A stretch of DNA of 64,000 nt from Chitinophaga flava (GTDB lineage Bacteria; Bacteroidota; Bacteroidia; Chitinophagales; Chitinophagaceae): assembly GCF_003308995.1 (NCBI RefSeq), contig NZ_QFFJ01000001.1:3286001-3350000 (forward strand), written 5' to 3'. Positions within the stretch are counted from its first letter, which is position 1, and each line of letters starts with the position of its first letter. Made by a program: the position numbers and the translations under genes. Below are positions 27,691-36,017 of the stretch, piece after piece. The notes under the pieces were generated by a model. The model had not been told where the DNA came from. It saw nothing but the letters and a program-made list of their open reading frames with translations, and made no database searches.

Positions 27691-28950
27691 ATGAAAAAAT
27701 ATTCCCTTTTCAGTGCACTACTGGTAATATGCCTGTCTGTGCAGCAAATCTTTGCCCAAACGACACCGGTTGTACTACCAGGTTTTACTGCCTACGCCGA
27801 TCCGGAAGAAAAAGATGTAGAGATCAACAGCAGTAATGGCGTAATAGACTGGACCGGCAATAACAACACCATCAATTTTTATTTTCATGCAGCTACTTCC
27901 GGAAAATTAAAAGTAACCCTGCAAGCCAGATCTGATGCTGGTAGTAAAGTATCTGTCACATTAAATGGAATGACTAAAATAGTAAGCATTCCTAACAACA
28001 ATGAATATACGGATATTTCCGTTCTGCAAACAACAATTTCTAAACCGGGCTTTTATACCATTACCCTGAAGGGCATAGAGAAATCCGGAAAAGTATATGC
28101 AGATGTAAAAGGAATCAGCCTGGAAGGCCCTGCTACAAAGGATATCCAGTTCAACCCAAAATCCTGGCGCCGTTCAGCATCTGTACATCTGAACTATCCG
28201 GTACCGGAAGGAAAAAATGTAGAATGGTTCTATGGTGAAATAAAAGTACCTGAAGGAGAAGATAAACTGGGTACTTATTTTATGTCATGTGGTTTCCATC
28301 GCGGATATTTCGGTATGCAGGTGAACGGTCCTGCTGAGAGGAGAATTATTTTCTCTGTATGGGATGCAGGCACCGAGCCGGACAAGCGCAGTAATGTTAA
28401 ATACGAAGACCAGGTGGTGCTGCTGGCAAAAGGAGATAGCGTGTACGCCAGCGGCTTCGGCGGAGAAGGTACTGGTGGCCATAGTCATTGGCTATACAAC
28501 TGGAAAGCCGGCGAAACCTATCGTTTCCTGATGCATGCCGTACCAGTAGGTTCCACCACTACCTACACCGCTTATTTCTTCGTTCCCGAGCATCACGAGT
28601 GGAAACTGATCGCCAGCTTCCGTGCACCTAAAGACGGCAAATACATGGGACATCTCTATTCTTTCCTGGAGAACTTCTCCTTTGAAAACGGACATCTCGG
28701 CCGCAAAGGTTATTATGGCAACCATTGGATCAAGACCAATACCGGCGAGTGGATAGAACTCACCAAAGCCAAATTCACCAATGATGCCACCGCCAAAGCC
28801 AAAGACCGCCTTGACTTCGGCGGCGGCTCCGAAAATGGCTGGTTTTACCTGTGGACCAGCGGCTTCAAGCCTGCCAATGCACAATACGGGGATATCTTCG
28901 AACGTCCTGCCGGTGGCAAACAACCGGAGATAGTGTTGCCGAGGTTCTAG
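27691..28950 (+). CDS. DUF5077 + DUF3472 domain protein, secreted
   Basis: 419 aa from the ATG at 27691, which begins a signal peptide (YSLFSALLVICLSVQQIFAQ). A start at 27601 would add 30 residues before it and is rejected. An N-terminal DUF5077 carbohydrate-binding-like domain (about residues 25-150) is followed by the DUF3472 domain, with NVEWFYGEIKVPEGE, SCGFHRGYFGMQVN, FGGEGTGGHSHWLYNWKAG and GNHWIKTNTGEW. These domain pairs occur in exported proteins of polysaccharide-degrading Bacteroidota. No enzymatic activity can be assigned from the sequence. Confidence 0.85.
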   Translation: MKKYSLFSALLVICLSVQQIFAQTTPVVLPGFTAYADPEEKDVEINSSNGVIDWTGNNNTINFYFHAATSGKLKVTLQARSDAGSKVSVTLNGMTKIVSIPNNNEYTDISVLQTTISKPGFYTITLKGIEKSGKVYADVKGISLEGPATKDIQFNPKSWRRSASVHLNYPVPEGKNVEWFYGEIKVPEGEDKLGTYFMSCGFHRGYFGMQVNGPAERRIIFSVWDAGTEPDKRSNVKYEDQVVLLAKGDSVYASGFGGEGTGGHSHWLYNWKAGETYRFLMHAVPVGSTTTYTAYFFVPEHHEWKLIASFRAPKDGKYMGHLYSFLENFSFENGHLGRKGYYGNHWIKTNTGEWIELTKAKFTNDATAKAKDRLDFGGGSENGWFYLWTSGFKPANAQYGDIFERPAGGKQPEIVLPRF

Positions 28951-28961
28951 CTTTCATCAGG

Positions 28962-29022
28962 GGCCAGGAATGCTGTTACTAAAGACATTCTGTTAAATCC
29001 TTTGCATTCCTGGCCTCTTTGT
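28962..29022 (+). terminator. Terminator-like inverted repeat after the DUF3472 gene
   Basis: Perfect 12-bp arms GGCCAGGAATGC (28962-28973) and GCATTCCTGGCC (29004-29015) with a 30-nt loop and a T-rich tail (TCTTTG). The loop is long for an intrinsic terminator, so another structural role is possible. Confidence 0.5.
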
Positions 29023-29076
29023 TCCTTTGCGTGCCATTTTCCTTTAAATTGGGTTCAAAACGTAGCTAGTGCAGAT

Positions 29077-30195
29077 ATGCTGAAATCTGTAAAAAATAAA
29101 TTGCCGATCCCGAGTGTGGGTATGCTGGATGCGCTGAATCCTTTTAAGGTTAAAAAGCAGCGTATCATGAATTTTAATCCTGCTACAGGAGTATCTTCCC
29201 GTAAGCCTTCTGAATGCAGTAAAGTCACAGTTTTTGATTATAACGGTAGTGAGTGTACGGAGAAAGTGTTGTCTTCGCTGGAAGAAACGTTTGTTTATCG
29301 CGACAAACCAACGTTTACCTGGATCAATATTGATGGCCTCCGTAAAGAAGATGTGCATACTATCTGTGCACATTTTATCATCCACCCGTTGATAGAAGAA
29401 GATATCCTCAGTATAGGGCAGCGCGCCAAGATGGATGAAATAGGAGAGCGTCTCTTCTGTTTGTTGCCCATGATGTATTTCAACAAGGAAACTTCTACCA
29501 TAGACCAGGAGCAGGTGAGCATTGTAATGGGGAAAAACTTTGTCATCTCTTTTCAGGAAGATCCTACCAGGGATGTTTTTGACCCTGTACGGGATAAACT
29601 GCGGATACCAGGTTCCCGCATTCGTAATGGTACCATGGACTTCCTCTGTTATTCACTACTGGATGTGATTGTGGATAACTACTTCCAGGTGCTGGATAAA
29701 CTGGGAGAAAGGATAGAGCTGATGGAAGATGTGGTACAGCACGAACCCAATACACGTACGCTGGCTCGTATTAATTTTCTGCGGCGGCAGGTATTTCTGT
29801 TCAAGCGGGGAATAGCACCAGTAAGGGAATTGGTGAATGGTTATCTCAAAAGTGAATGTGATTTACTGGAAGATAATGTGACCAAATACTATAAGGATGT
29901 ATATGATCACATTATCCAGTGTAATGATCTGGCAGATAACTACCGCGATATGATTCTGAACGTACAGGACCTGTATCATTCGCAGCTGAATCTCAAAATG
30001 AATGAGATCATGAAGGTGCTGGCAGTGGTGACCACCCTGCTGACGCCGCTTACATTGATAGCAGGCATTTATGGTATGAACTTCCACAATATGCCTGAGC
30101 TGGAATCGCGGAATGGCTATTTCTATACCCTGGGAGGTATGGGTTTACTGTTGATCCTGATGATCTTTATTTTCCGGAAGCGAGGCTGGTTCTAG
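29077..30195 (+). CDS. corA: Magnesium/cobalt transporter CorA
   Basis: 372 aa from the ATG at 29077. An upstream TTG frame from 29002 runs through the terminator-like hairpin and is rejected. A large cytoplasmic alpha/beta domain is followed by two C-terminal membrane helices. The selectivity motif YGMNFHNMPE (GMN) lies between them and the protein ends FIFRKRGWF, all classic CorA features. It forms a pentameric Mg2+ channel in the inner membrane. Its TAG stop overlaps the TAG of the convergent DUF2480 gene (shared CTAG at 30192-30195). Confidence 0.95.
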   Translation: MLKSVKNKLPIPSVGMLDALNPFKVKKQRIMNFNPATGVSSRKPSECSKVTVFDYNGSECTEKVLSSLEETFVYRDKPTFTWINIDGLRKEDVHTICAHFIIHPLIEEDILSIGQRAKMDEIGERLFCLLPMMYFNKETSTIDQEQVSIVMGKNFVISFQEDPTRDVFDPVRDKLRIPGSRIRNGTMDFLCYSLLDVIVDNYFQVLDKLGERIELMEDVVQHEPNTRTLARINFLRRQVFLFKRGIAPVRELVNGYLKSECDLLEDNVTKYYKDVYDHIIQCNDLADNYRDMILNVQDLYHSQLNLKMNEIMKVLAVVTTLLTPLTLIAGIYGMNFHNMPELESRNGYFYTLGGMGLLLILMIFIFRKRGWF

Positions 30196-30698
30196 ACCTT
30201 TTTCTTATATACCGGCACTGAAGAACAGGCTTCTCCGTACATAATGCTTTTTGCTACCGGGCGCAGGAGCCGGGTTATTTCCGCATAGGCCACTTCACCC
30301 ACTCTTTTATCCCCGCATCCTTTGATCACGATACGTTTATCTGTGAAAGATGTCACATCAATAGTGGATAAATTCTTCAGGTACAATGTTTTATATATAA
30401 AATCTGCGTCTCCGAAGGCAGCATAGGCAGCTACAGGCTCCAGGTTGGTCATCACCAGCATATAAGCCCACAGGGGGATTACTGCATCTGCTGTACATAC
30501 CAGGCCTACATTTTTTCCACGGAATTGTTCCCAGTCCAGCGATTGCATGGCAGCGCGGAAATCTTTTTCTTTCAGGATCATGCCCATAAAGAGATAATCC
30601 TTCATATCAAAAATGATAGTTTCTCCCTTAGGAAAATAATTCTCCAGGTCGATGGTTTCCAGGCCACTCTGTGCTACTTTATTGATTATTTCATCCAT
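30192..30698 (-). CDS. DUF2480 family protein
   Basis: 168 aa cytoplasmic protein with the DUF2480 pattern of Bacteroidota: SGLETIDLENYFP, DMKDYLFMGMILKEKDFR, AVIPLWAYMLV, and a C-terminal KGCGDKRVGEVAYAEITRLLRPVAKSIMYGEACSSVP read in pieces. Function unknown. The conserved Cys residues (GCGDKRV, GEACSSVP) suggest metal or Fe-S binding, but that is inference. It ends in a 4-bp overlap with corA and is transcribed away from the ppiD terminator. Confidence 0.85.
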   Translation of the reverse strand: MDEIINKVAQSGLETIDLENYFPKGETIIFDMKDYLFMGMILKEKDFRAAMQSLDWEQFRGKNVGLVCTADAVIPLWAYMLVMTNLEPVAAYAAFGDADFIYKTLYLKNLSTIDVTSFTDKRIVIKGCGDKRVGEVAYAEITRLLRPVAKSIMYGEACSSVPVYKKKV

Positions 30699-30755
30699 AG
30701 GTCTGTTTTTTACTTCAACAAATTTACGAAGATATGGTCAAGGAATATGGCCATG

Positions 30756-30788
30756 AAAAAAGGGAAGCATTACTGCTTCCCTTTTTTT
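30756..30788 (-). terminator. Terminator of the ppiD-like gene (bidirectional)
   Basis: GGGAAGCA (30762-30769) and TGCTTCCC (30774-30781) are flanked by A6 on the left and T7 on the right, so the hairpin can stop transcription in either direction. It lies 27 bp past the leftward PpiD-like gene. Confidence 0.8.
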
Positions 30789-30814
30789 ATGTCAGTTAAA
30801 AATGTATCTGTCTG

Positions 30815-32911
30815 CTAGAAGAATTTACCACGGTTATCTTTAACAGTGCTCATTTTCTTCAGGACTTCAAACAGCTGCTGGTCCAGCAGGGATTTAACAC
30901 CCTGTTCGTAAGCAGCCTGTTGAGCTGTCAGGCTTTGTGCTGGCTGTGCTACTGGTTCATAGCTGTCAGCTTTGATCACGTATACAGCAGCATTACCTTC
31001 AATAGGGGAAGATACTTTAGCAGTACCCCAGTCTTTGTTGAAGGAAGCACCGGCAACGCGGGGTTCGAAGCCCAGGGAAGCGATGAACGGAGAAGCGAAG
31101 CTAACACCTTCAGCTTTTAAGATAGGCTGGTTGGAAGATTTGGAAGCTGCGTCCAGGCTAGCCGGAGTTTGCAGTTTAGCCATAATCTGTAAAGCTTTTT
31201 TATGTTTTTTCACTTCAGCTTCTACCTGAGGTCTAACGTCATCCAGAGGAGCGGTACCTTCCTGGCGGATGCTAGTGAGCAGTGCTACTACATATTTTTC
31301 ATCCAGGGTAAACACCGGGCTTACATCACCTTTTTTCGCATCGTTTACCCAACGAACCAGTTCGCGGGCCTGGCCTACACCAGGAATTACGAAGTCCATA
31401 GGACGTACGTTATCAGCGATTTTTTTGTTGAGTTTACCATCCTGGATATTTTTTTCGAAGGCAGCAGCGTTACGGCTTTTGCTGGCGAAGTCGCCTGCAG
31501 CGTTGTAAGCAGTGTTGTTGGTTTCTTTGCTGGCTTCAACAGATTTACCGAGGTAAGCCACTTTAATGGCAGGACCGATATTTTTCTGATCCATGATTTC
31601 CATTACGTGGTAACCGAACTGAGTTTTCACCACTTTGATCTGGCCTTTGGTACCTTCGAAAGCAAAATCTTTGAATTCAGGTACAAACGGAGTAGAAGGA
31701 GTGATATCGTATTCACCGCCGGTTTGTTTGCTACCCGGATCATCGGAGAACTGAGCAACGAGCGCTTTAAAGTCGGCTCCACCTTTTACCGCTACGGCGA
31801 TGCTGTCAGCACGTTTTTTAGCTACAGAATCAGGTAATCCGCCCTGAGGTCCGCCGGAAGCGATCAGGATGTGACGTACTTTCACGCTGTCAGGCATGCT
31901 TTTACGGTCAACCATTTTAGCGAATACGATCAGGTTATTATCATAATAAGGACCGTATACAGCACCTACAGGCAGGTTTACGATAGAATCTTTCTGTGGT
32001 ACCTGAGCTGCGTTTTTGGAAACGTAGCCATCATAGTATTTGATGTCGGAGTTACGGTTGATAAAACCGGCAATATCGTGAGTGGTGTCCAGCTCAACTT
32101 TAAGAGCGAGGATCTGCTGGATGGCAGCAGTGGAATCCTGGGCAGAAGGAACGGCATCAAAAGATACATATTCCACTTTACGGGACTCTTCCACTTTAAA
32201 GAGTTGTTTATGGTCCTGGATGAAGCGGTTCAGTTCGTCATCTGTTACCTTAATAGTAGAATCAGCGATAGAAGCATAAGGAACGCTTACATAGGAGATA
32301 GTAGCAGTTTTGCTGTTATCTGCCTGCTGTTGGGTAGCCATCCATTTAGGATAATATACACCTTGTTTGATCAGGGTGATATATTTAGCCTGTTCCTGGG
32401 ATTTTGCGATGTAGGTTTCCAGTTGCTCGAGAGCCTGACGGATCTGAGGGTTCTGGCCTGCCTGTGCGATAGTTTGCTGCAGTGCTGCGCGGTCAAACTG
32501 GCCATCGCGGGTAAATTGCTGAACAACGATCGGGTTCGGGTTTTTACCTTTGATCTGGTCTACGATTTCTGCTTCAGTTACAGCGATACCCAGTTTTTTA
32601 TATTGGGTCTGCATAATCTGTTCATTCAGAAACTGGTTCCAAACCTGCTCGCGGATATACTGACGAGTTTGTTCGTCAATATTACCATTAGGCATCTGCT
32701 GGCGTGCGCCTGCTTCGGCATCCTGAATACGGCGCTGGTAGTCTGCGACATCCAGCTCCTGACCGTTTACTTTACCCACAGTAGTTGAACGGCGGGCGAG
32801 AGAACTTTTGCCAAAAAAGGCATCCTGCAACAGGAAACTAACAATAGCCAGGCAAATCACTACTACGATCACGACGGCATATTTGTCCCTGATTTTCTGA
32901 ATTACTGACAT
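30815..32911 (-). CDS. Membrane-anchored peptidyl-prolyl isomerase (PpiD/SurA-like)
   Basis: 698 aa. One N-terminal membrane helix (AVVIVVVICLAIVSFLLQDAF, about residues 11-31) is followed by a SurA-N-like chaperone region and a rotamase (parvulin) domain with VRHILIASGG, DFKALVAQFSDDPGSKQTGGEY and TQFGYHVMEI. A second partial parvulin-like segment and a C-terminal chaperone region follow. The architecture is that of PpiD: an inner-membrane-tethered periplasmic foldase for outer-membrane and secreted proteins. It could cooperate with the tam operon products, though that link is only by function. It has a good upstream promoter and a strong terminator. Confidence 0.9.
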   Translation of the reverse strand: MSVIQKIRDKYAVVIVVVICLAIVSFLLQDAFFGKSSLARRSTTVGKVNGQELDVADYQRRIQDAEAGARQQMPNGNIDEQTRQYIREQVWNQFLNEQIMQTQYKKLGIAVTEAEIVDQIKGKNPNPIVVQQFTRDGQFDRAALQQTIAQAGQNPQIRQALEQLETYIAKSQEQAKYITLIKQGVYYPKWMATQQQADNSKTATISYVSVPYASIADSTIKVTDDELNRFIQDHKQLFKVEESRKVEYVSFDAVPSAQDSTAAIQQILALKVELDTTHDIAGFINRNSDIKYYDGYVSKNAAQVPQKDSIVNLPVGAVYGPYYDNNLIVFAKMVDRKSMPDSVKVRHILIASGGPQGGLPDSVAKKRADSIAVAVKGGADFKALVAQFSDDPGSKQTGGEYDITPSTPFVPEFKDFAFEGTKGQIKVVKTQFGYHVMEIMDQKNIGPAIKVAYLGKSVEASKETNNTAYNAAGDFASKSRNAAAFEKNIQDGKLNKKIADNVRPMDFVIPGVGQARELVRWVNDAKKGDVSPVFTLDEKYVVALLTSIRQEGTAPLDDVRPQVEAEVKKHKKALQIMAKLQTPASLDAASKSSNQPILKAEGVSFASPFIASLGFEPRVAGASFNKDWGTAKVSSPIEGNAAVYVIKADSYEPVAQPAQSLTAQQAAYEQGVKSLLDQQLFEVLKKMSTVKDNRGKFF

Positions 32912-32941
32912 ATATTATATAGTCTACATTTTTAAGGATAG

Positions 32942-32973
32942 CAAAAATAGAATAAAATAACTGTAACTGCAAA
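32942..32973 (-). promoter_or_regulatory. Bacteroidota promoter for the ppiD-like gene
   Basis: On the minus strand TTTG (complement of 32970-32973), a 20-nt spacer, then TATTTTTG (complement of 32942-32949). Both elements match the TTTG / TAnnTTTG consensus with normal spacing, 31 nt upstream of the ATG. Confidence 0.65.
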
Positions 32974-33581
32974 AGAGTATTTTTTGCCTTCAAACCCAAT
33001 ACAGCAAAGGATTTGAGGGCATTATAGCACTTTTGTGGAGCACTTTTCTTTCACAGGTTTTCCACAGATGTCCCCATTTGGCAATTCATTTTTTTTCAAT
33101 GATTTAGCTTTTTTGAATGCCCGTTATGACTGGTATTTCCGGAAAATGAGCGGCTTTTGGGGGCAATGGGTTTATGCACATTTGTGCAAAAGCTGTTTTT
33201 CTTAATCCACAGGGAAATGTGAATAATATAGGTCTATTTTCACAACAGGTACTTTTTGGCGGTTTTAGTCGTCCGGCCCTTTTTTTTCCACAATAGGTGT
33301 GTAAAACCACCTGTAAAAGTGAAAATAAGGTGGGAAAAGGTACCGTTACACACAGGTAAAAGTAATTTTGTTTTTTTGCCAAAAGTTTACCTCAAAAATA
33401 CGGAGTGTGAATTGTGGATAGTAAAAGCGTTCTTTCAACATTTTTCCAATACCCACATCACAAAAAAGATTTTCACCAACAACGATATCCACGTATGTGG
33501 ATGAAATACCCAAAATCCAGTAATGACGCGGAAAAGGCATGTTAATTAGATGTGGAAAGCGTATAAAAAAGGAATAACAAC

Positions 33582-33589
33582 TACATTTG
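33582..33589 (+). promoter_or_regulatory. Bacteroidota -7 promoter element for nadA
   Basis: TACATTTG matches TAnnTTTG exactly, about 90 nt upstream of the nadA ATG. No TTTG is seen at the -33 position. Confidence 0.45.
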
Positions 33590-33677
33590 TACAGGAGCTG
33601 GAAAATTAATTTCCACATATTCACAGCCCTAATAGTAGTGGGCTTTTCTTTTTAAATAAATAAATAAGTATATAGCT

Positions 33678-34685
33678 ATGATTACTGAAATCGCTGTCGC
33701 GAAAAAAAATTTGCAGCATAACGGATTTTTGGATATACCGGTTGATCCGGCTTTGGATTTATTTGCAGCGATCGAAAATTTGAAAAAGGAAAAAAATGCG
33801 ATCGTACTGGCGCACTATTATCAGGAGCCCGATATCCAGGATGTGGCAGATTACATCGGAGACAGTTTGGGCCTCAGTCAGCAGGCTGCCAAAACTGATG
33901 CCGACATCATCGTTTTTGCCGGAGTGCACTTTATGGCTGAAACGGCAAAAATTCTGAGCCCGCAGAAAAAGGTGCTGCTGCCAGATCTTAAAGCCGGATG
34001 TTCCCTGGCCGACAGTGCTCCTCCTGAACTGTTTAAGAAGTTCCGCGACAAATATCCCGATCATATAGTGATTTCCTATATCAACTGCTCTGCGGGTATC
34101 AAGGCGCTTAGCGATATCATTTGTACCTCTTCTAACGCCGAAAAAATTATAGAAAGCGTTCCGGCGGACCAACCAATCATTTTTGCCCCAGATCGCAACC
34201 TTGGGTCTTATTTGATCAAAAAAACGGGTCGTGACATGGTTTTATGGAACGGAGCCTGCATGGTACATGAAATTTTCTCCCTGGAGAAGATCACCAAACT
34301 GAAAGCCCGTCATCCAAAAGCAAAAATTATTGCTCACCCGGAATGTGAACCAGCAGTACTTGCCGTTGCAGATTACATCGGTTCCACCACCGGCCTGTTG
34401 AAATTTAGTCAGAAAGATGATGCACAGGAATATATCGTGGTAACCGAAACCGGTATTCTCCACCAGATGCAAAAAGAAAATCCCGGAAAGACTTTCATCC
34501 CTGCACCACCGAATAATGCATGTGCTTGTAACGATTGTCCACACATGAAATTGAATACACTGGAAAAATTGTACTTGTGCATGGAATACGAACAGCCGGA
34601 AATTACTATGGAAGAAAACCTGAGAATCGCCGCTAAAAGGCCGATAGACAGAATGCTGGAGATTAGTGCGCAAGCTGGATTATAA
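33678..34685 (+). CDS. nadA: Quinolinate synthase A
   Basis: 335 aa. Motifs include NAIVLAHYYQEPDIQDVADYIGDSL split across the first 70 residues, FAGVHFMAETAKIL, DLKAGCSLADSAPP, NGACMVHE, HPECEPAVLAVADYIGSTTGLL in parts, and CACNDCPHMKLNTLEKLYLC. Cysteines in the first, middle and last of these are placed as in the 4Fe-4S ligands of NadA. The enzyme condenses iminoaspartate with dihydroxyacetone phosphate to quinolinate for NAD synthesis. nadB and nadC are not in this window, although a separate NAD salvage pair is at 2.1-2.7 kb. It is the only gene between two large non-coding stretches. Confidence 0.97.
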   Translation: MITEIAVAKKNLQHNGFLDIPVDPALDLFAAIENLKKEKNAIVLAHYYQEPDIQDVADYIGDSLGLSQQAAKTDADIIVFAGVHFMAETAKILSPQKKVLLPDLKAGCSLADSAPPELFKKFRDKYPDHIVISYINCSAGIKALSDIICTSSNAEKIIESVPADQPIIFAPDRNLGSYLIKKTGRDMVLWNGACMVHEIFSLEKITKLKARHPKAKIIAHPECEPAVLAVADYIGSTTGLLKFSQKDDAQEYIVVTETGILHQMQKENPGKTFIPAPPNNACACNDCPHMKLNTLEKLYLCMEYEQPEITMEENLRIAAKRPIDRMLEISAQAGL

Positions 34686-34753
34686 TTTAACTTTCTGATT
34701 TTCAATAGTATTCGAATATTTTTTTTATATAATTGAAATTTTTCCACATCATC

Positions 34754-34786
34754 GAAGCCCCGAGGATTTTATATCCTCGGGGCTTC
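34754..34786 (+). terminator. Hairpin after nadA, probable terminator
   Basis: GAAGCCCCGAGGAT (34754-34767) and ATCCTCGGGGCTTC (34773-34786) form a perfect 14-bp GC-rich stem with a 5-nt loop. The 3' side is TCCGTTTTAA, so the T-run is weak. A TTTTCCACA DnaA-box-like site (34740-34748) lies just upstream. Confidence 0.65.
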
Positions 34787-34808
34787 TCCGTTTTAAGCCG
34801 AATTATTT

Positions 34809-35893
34809 AATTCTCAGCGTGTTATGAAGGCGCTGAGAATTGATTATCCACTGTTTTTCCCATCTGTTACCCATCTATTTCAACAATATGCAGTTTCTTT
34901 TCCTTTTTGGATGTGAATAACCTGTCAATTCATAAAATTGAAGGCCTTGAGATTTTAATATTTTTTTTGTGCCTTGGGTTTACCCGGAAAATTTTTTTTT
35001 ATGAGATTCTCACAGCGCTATAAACTTCGTGAGACTGCTGTATTTGCCATACAGCTTTAGTCCCATCCTGTTTTTTTGATTATTGTGCTGTACAGGACTT
35101 CTTTCTGAAGGCGCTGAGAATTCGATGCTTTTCCCATTAATGTACCTACCACGGGTAATCAGTTTTCATTTGATTCTCGAGCCATTCATTTTTTAAAGAC
35201 CAGAAGCTATTTAGGCATTAGCTGGCATTAAATGCGGTGTATTACGCTGTGATACAGTAGTGTGAAATTTATTTTTTCCTGGCAGACTGGGGTTATGGGC
35301 CTTTATTGCATGGATTTTTATGAGTGCTCTGAGAATCAAATATTTTTCTCAAATCAAGGGGTACCCCAATATTTGGTTTTTCGAATGATTCTCAGCGCAC
35401 TCTCTGTCTGTTGAGAATCAAGTCCGTATTGGGGTATAGGCGGACTCAAAAAAAGTATTGAATTCTCAGCGGCTTCATAGTGGCTTGAGAATCGAATATT
35501 TTTCTGAGTCCTGTGACTTTGATAAAAAGCCATATTTCACGTAATTCTCAACGCCTTTGCAAGGCGCTGAGAATCGAATATTTGAAAGAAGTAATTGGAC
35601 TCGTTTAGGTGGAAAAAGAATATTGAATTGTCAGGCGACTATGAAGGCGCTGAGAATTCAATATTCTTTTTCCATTTGAGGGAAGATGTTTGGGGATTAT
35701 TTTACGTGAATGTCAGTGAGAAAGGAAGGCGTTGAGAATGCAATATTTTTTAGTGCATATGAGGGAGAATGGGAATTTTAAGTTTAATTAATTCTCAGTG
35801 CATTGTTAATGAGCTGAGAATTGAATGGTTTTGGATGATTTGGAGTAATGATGGGGCGGATAATTCTGAGACGGTGAATAAGGCGCTGAGAAT
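34809..35893. repeat. Family of imperfect hairpins with ATTCTCAGCGCC / GGCGCTGAGAAT core
   Basis: About ten copies of a core inverted repeat, in a gene-free stretch. The clearest are at 34809-34841 (11-bp perfect arms AATTCTCAGCG / CGCTGAGAATT), 35388-35418, 35461-35492, 35543-35575, 35611-35673, 35710-35740, 35790-35822 and 35862-35893. Half or decayed copies lie at 35006-35032, 35107-35122 and 35321-35336. From 35461 onward copies are spaced 74-85 bp. The right arm is often followed by (C)GAATATTTTT or CAATATT. Sequences between copies are not repeated, but several cores are extended by outer stems of different sequence. It is not a CRISPR array: repeats are divergent and palindromic and no cas genes are near. 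Confidence 0.8.
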
Positions 35894-36017
35894 GTCTTGA
35901 GTTTTCAATTTTCGGGATAATGGAAGGCTGTTGGGAAATATTGCAGTGTCAGCCGCTTTCTTTTTTGGAACAAATTCTAAATGTTTTTTTCATTTTTTGT
36001 TTTTAATGAAGTAGGAA

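Larger units (their letters stand above)
32912..33677. other. AT-rich intergenic region with scattered DnaA-box-like sites
   Basis: 766 bp with no supported gene. It contains two exact TTTTCCACA sites (33058-33066 and 33284-33292), which fit the DnaA box consensus TTWTNCACA. One-mismatch sites lie at 33203-33211 (TAATCCACA), 33413-33421 (TGTGGATAG), 33551-33559 (TGTGGAAAG) and 33609-33617 (ATTTCCACA). Short ORFs here have low-complexity translations. The region precedes nadA and begins the non-coding-rich segment interpreted as origin-proximal. Confidence 0.5.

Noticed and set aside
29002..29076. N-terminal extension of CorA from a TTG
   Set aside because: The added segment lies over a perfect 12-bp inverted repeat, and the ATG at 29077 gives the normal cytoplasmic start.
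33104..33624. Several ORFs of 80-95 codons on both strands upstream of nadA
   Set aside because: They overlap each other, are rich in Phe/Lys/Cys from AT-rich DNA, and cover the DnaA-box-like sites and the nadA promoter element.
34809..35893. CRISPR array
   Set aside because: Repeats are palindromic, diverged, partly half-copies, and spaced unevenly in the first half; spacers vary from about 45 to 100 bp and no cas genes are in the window.
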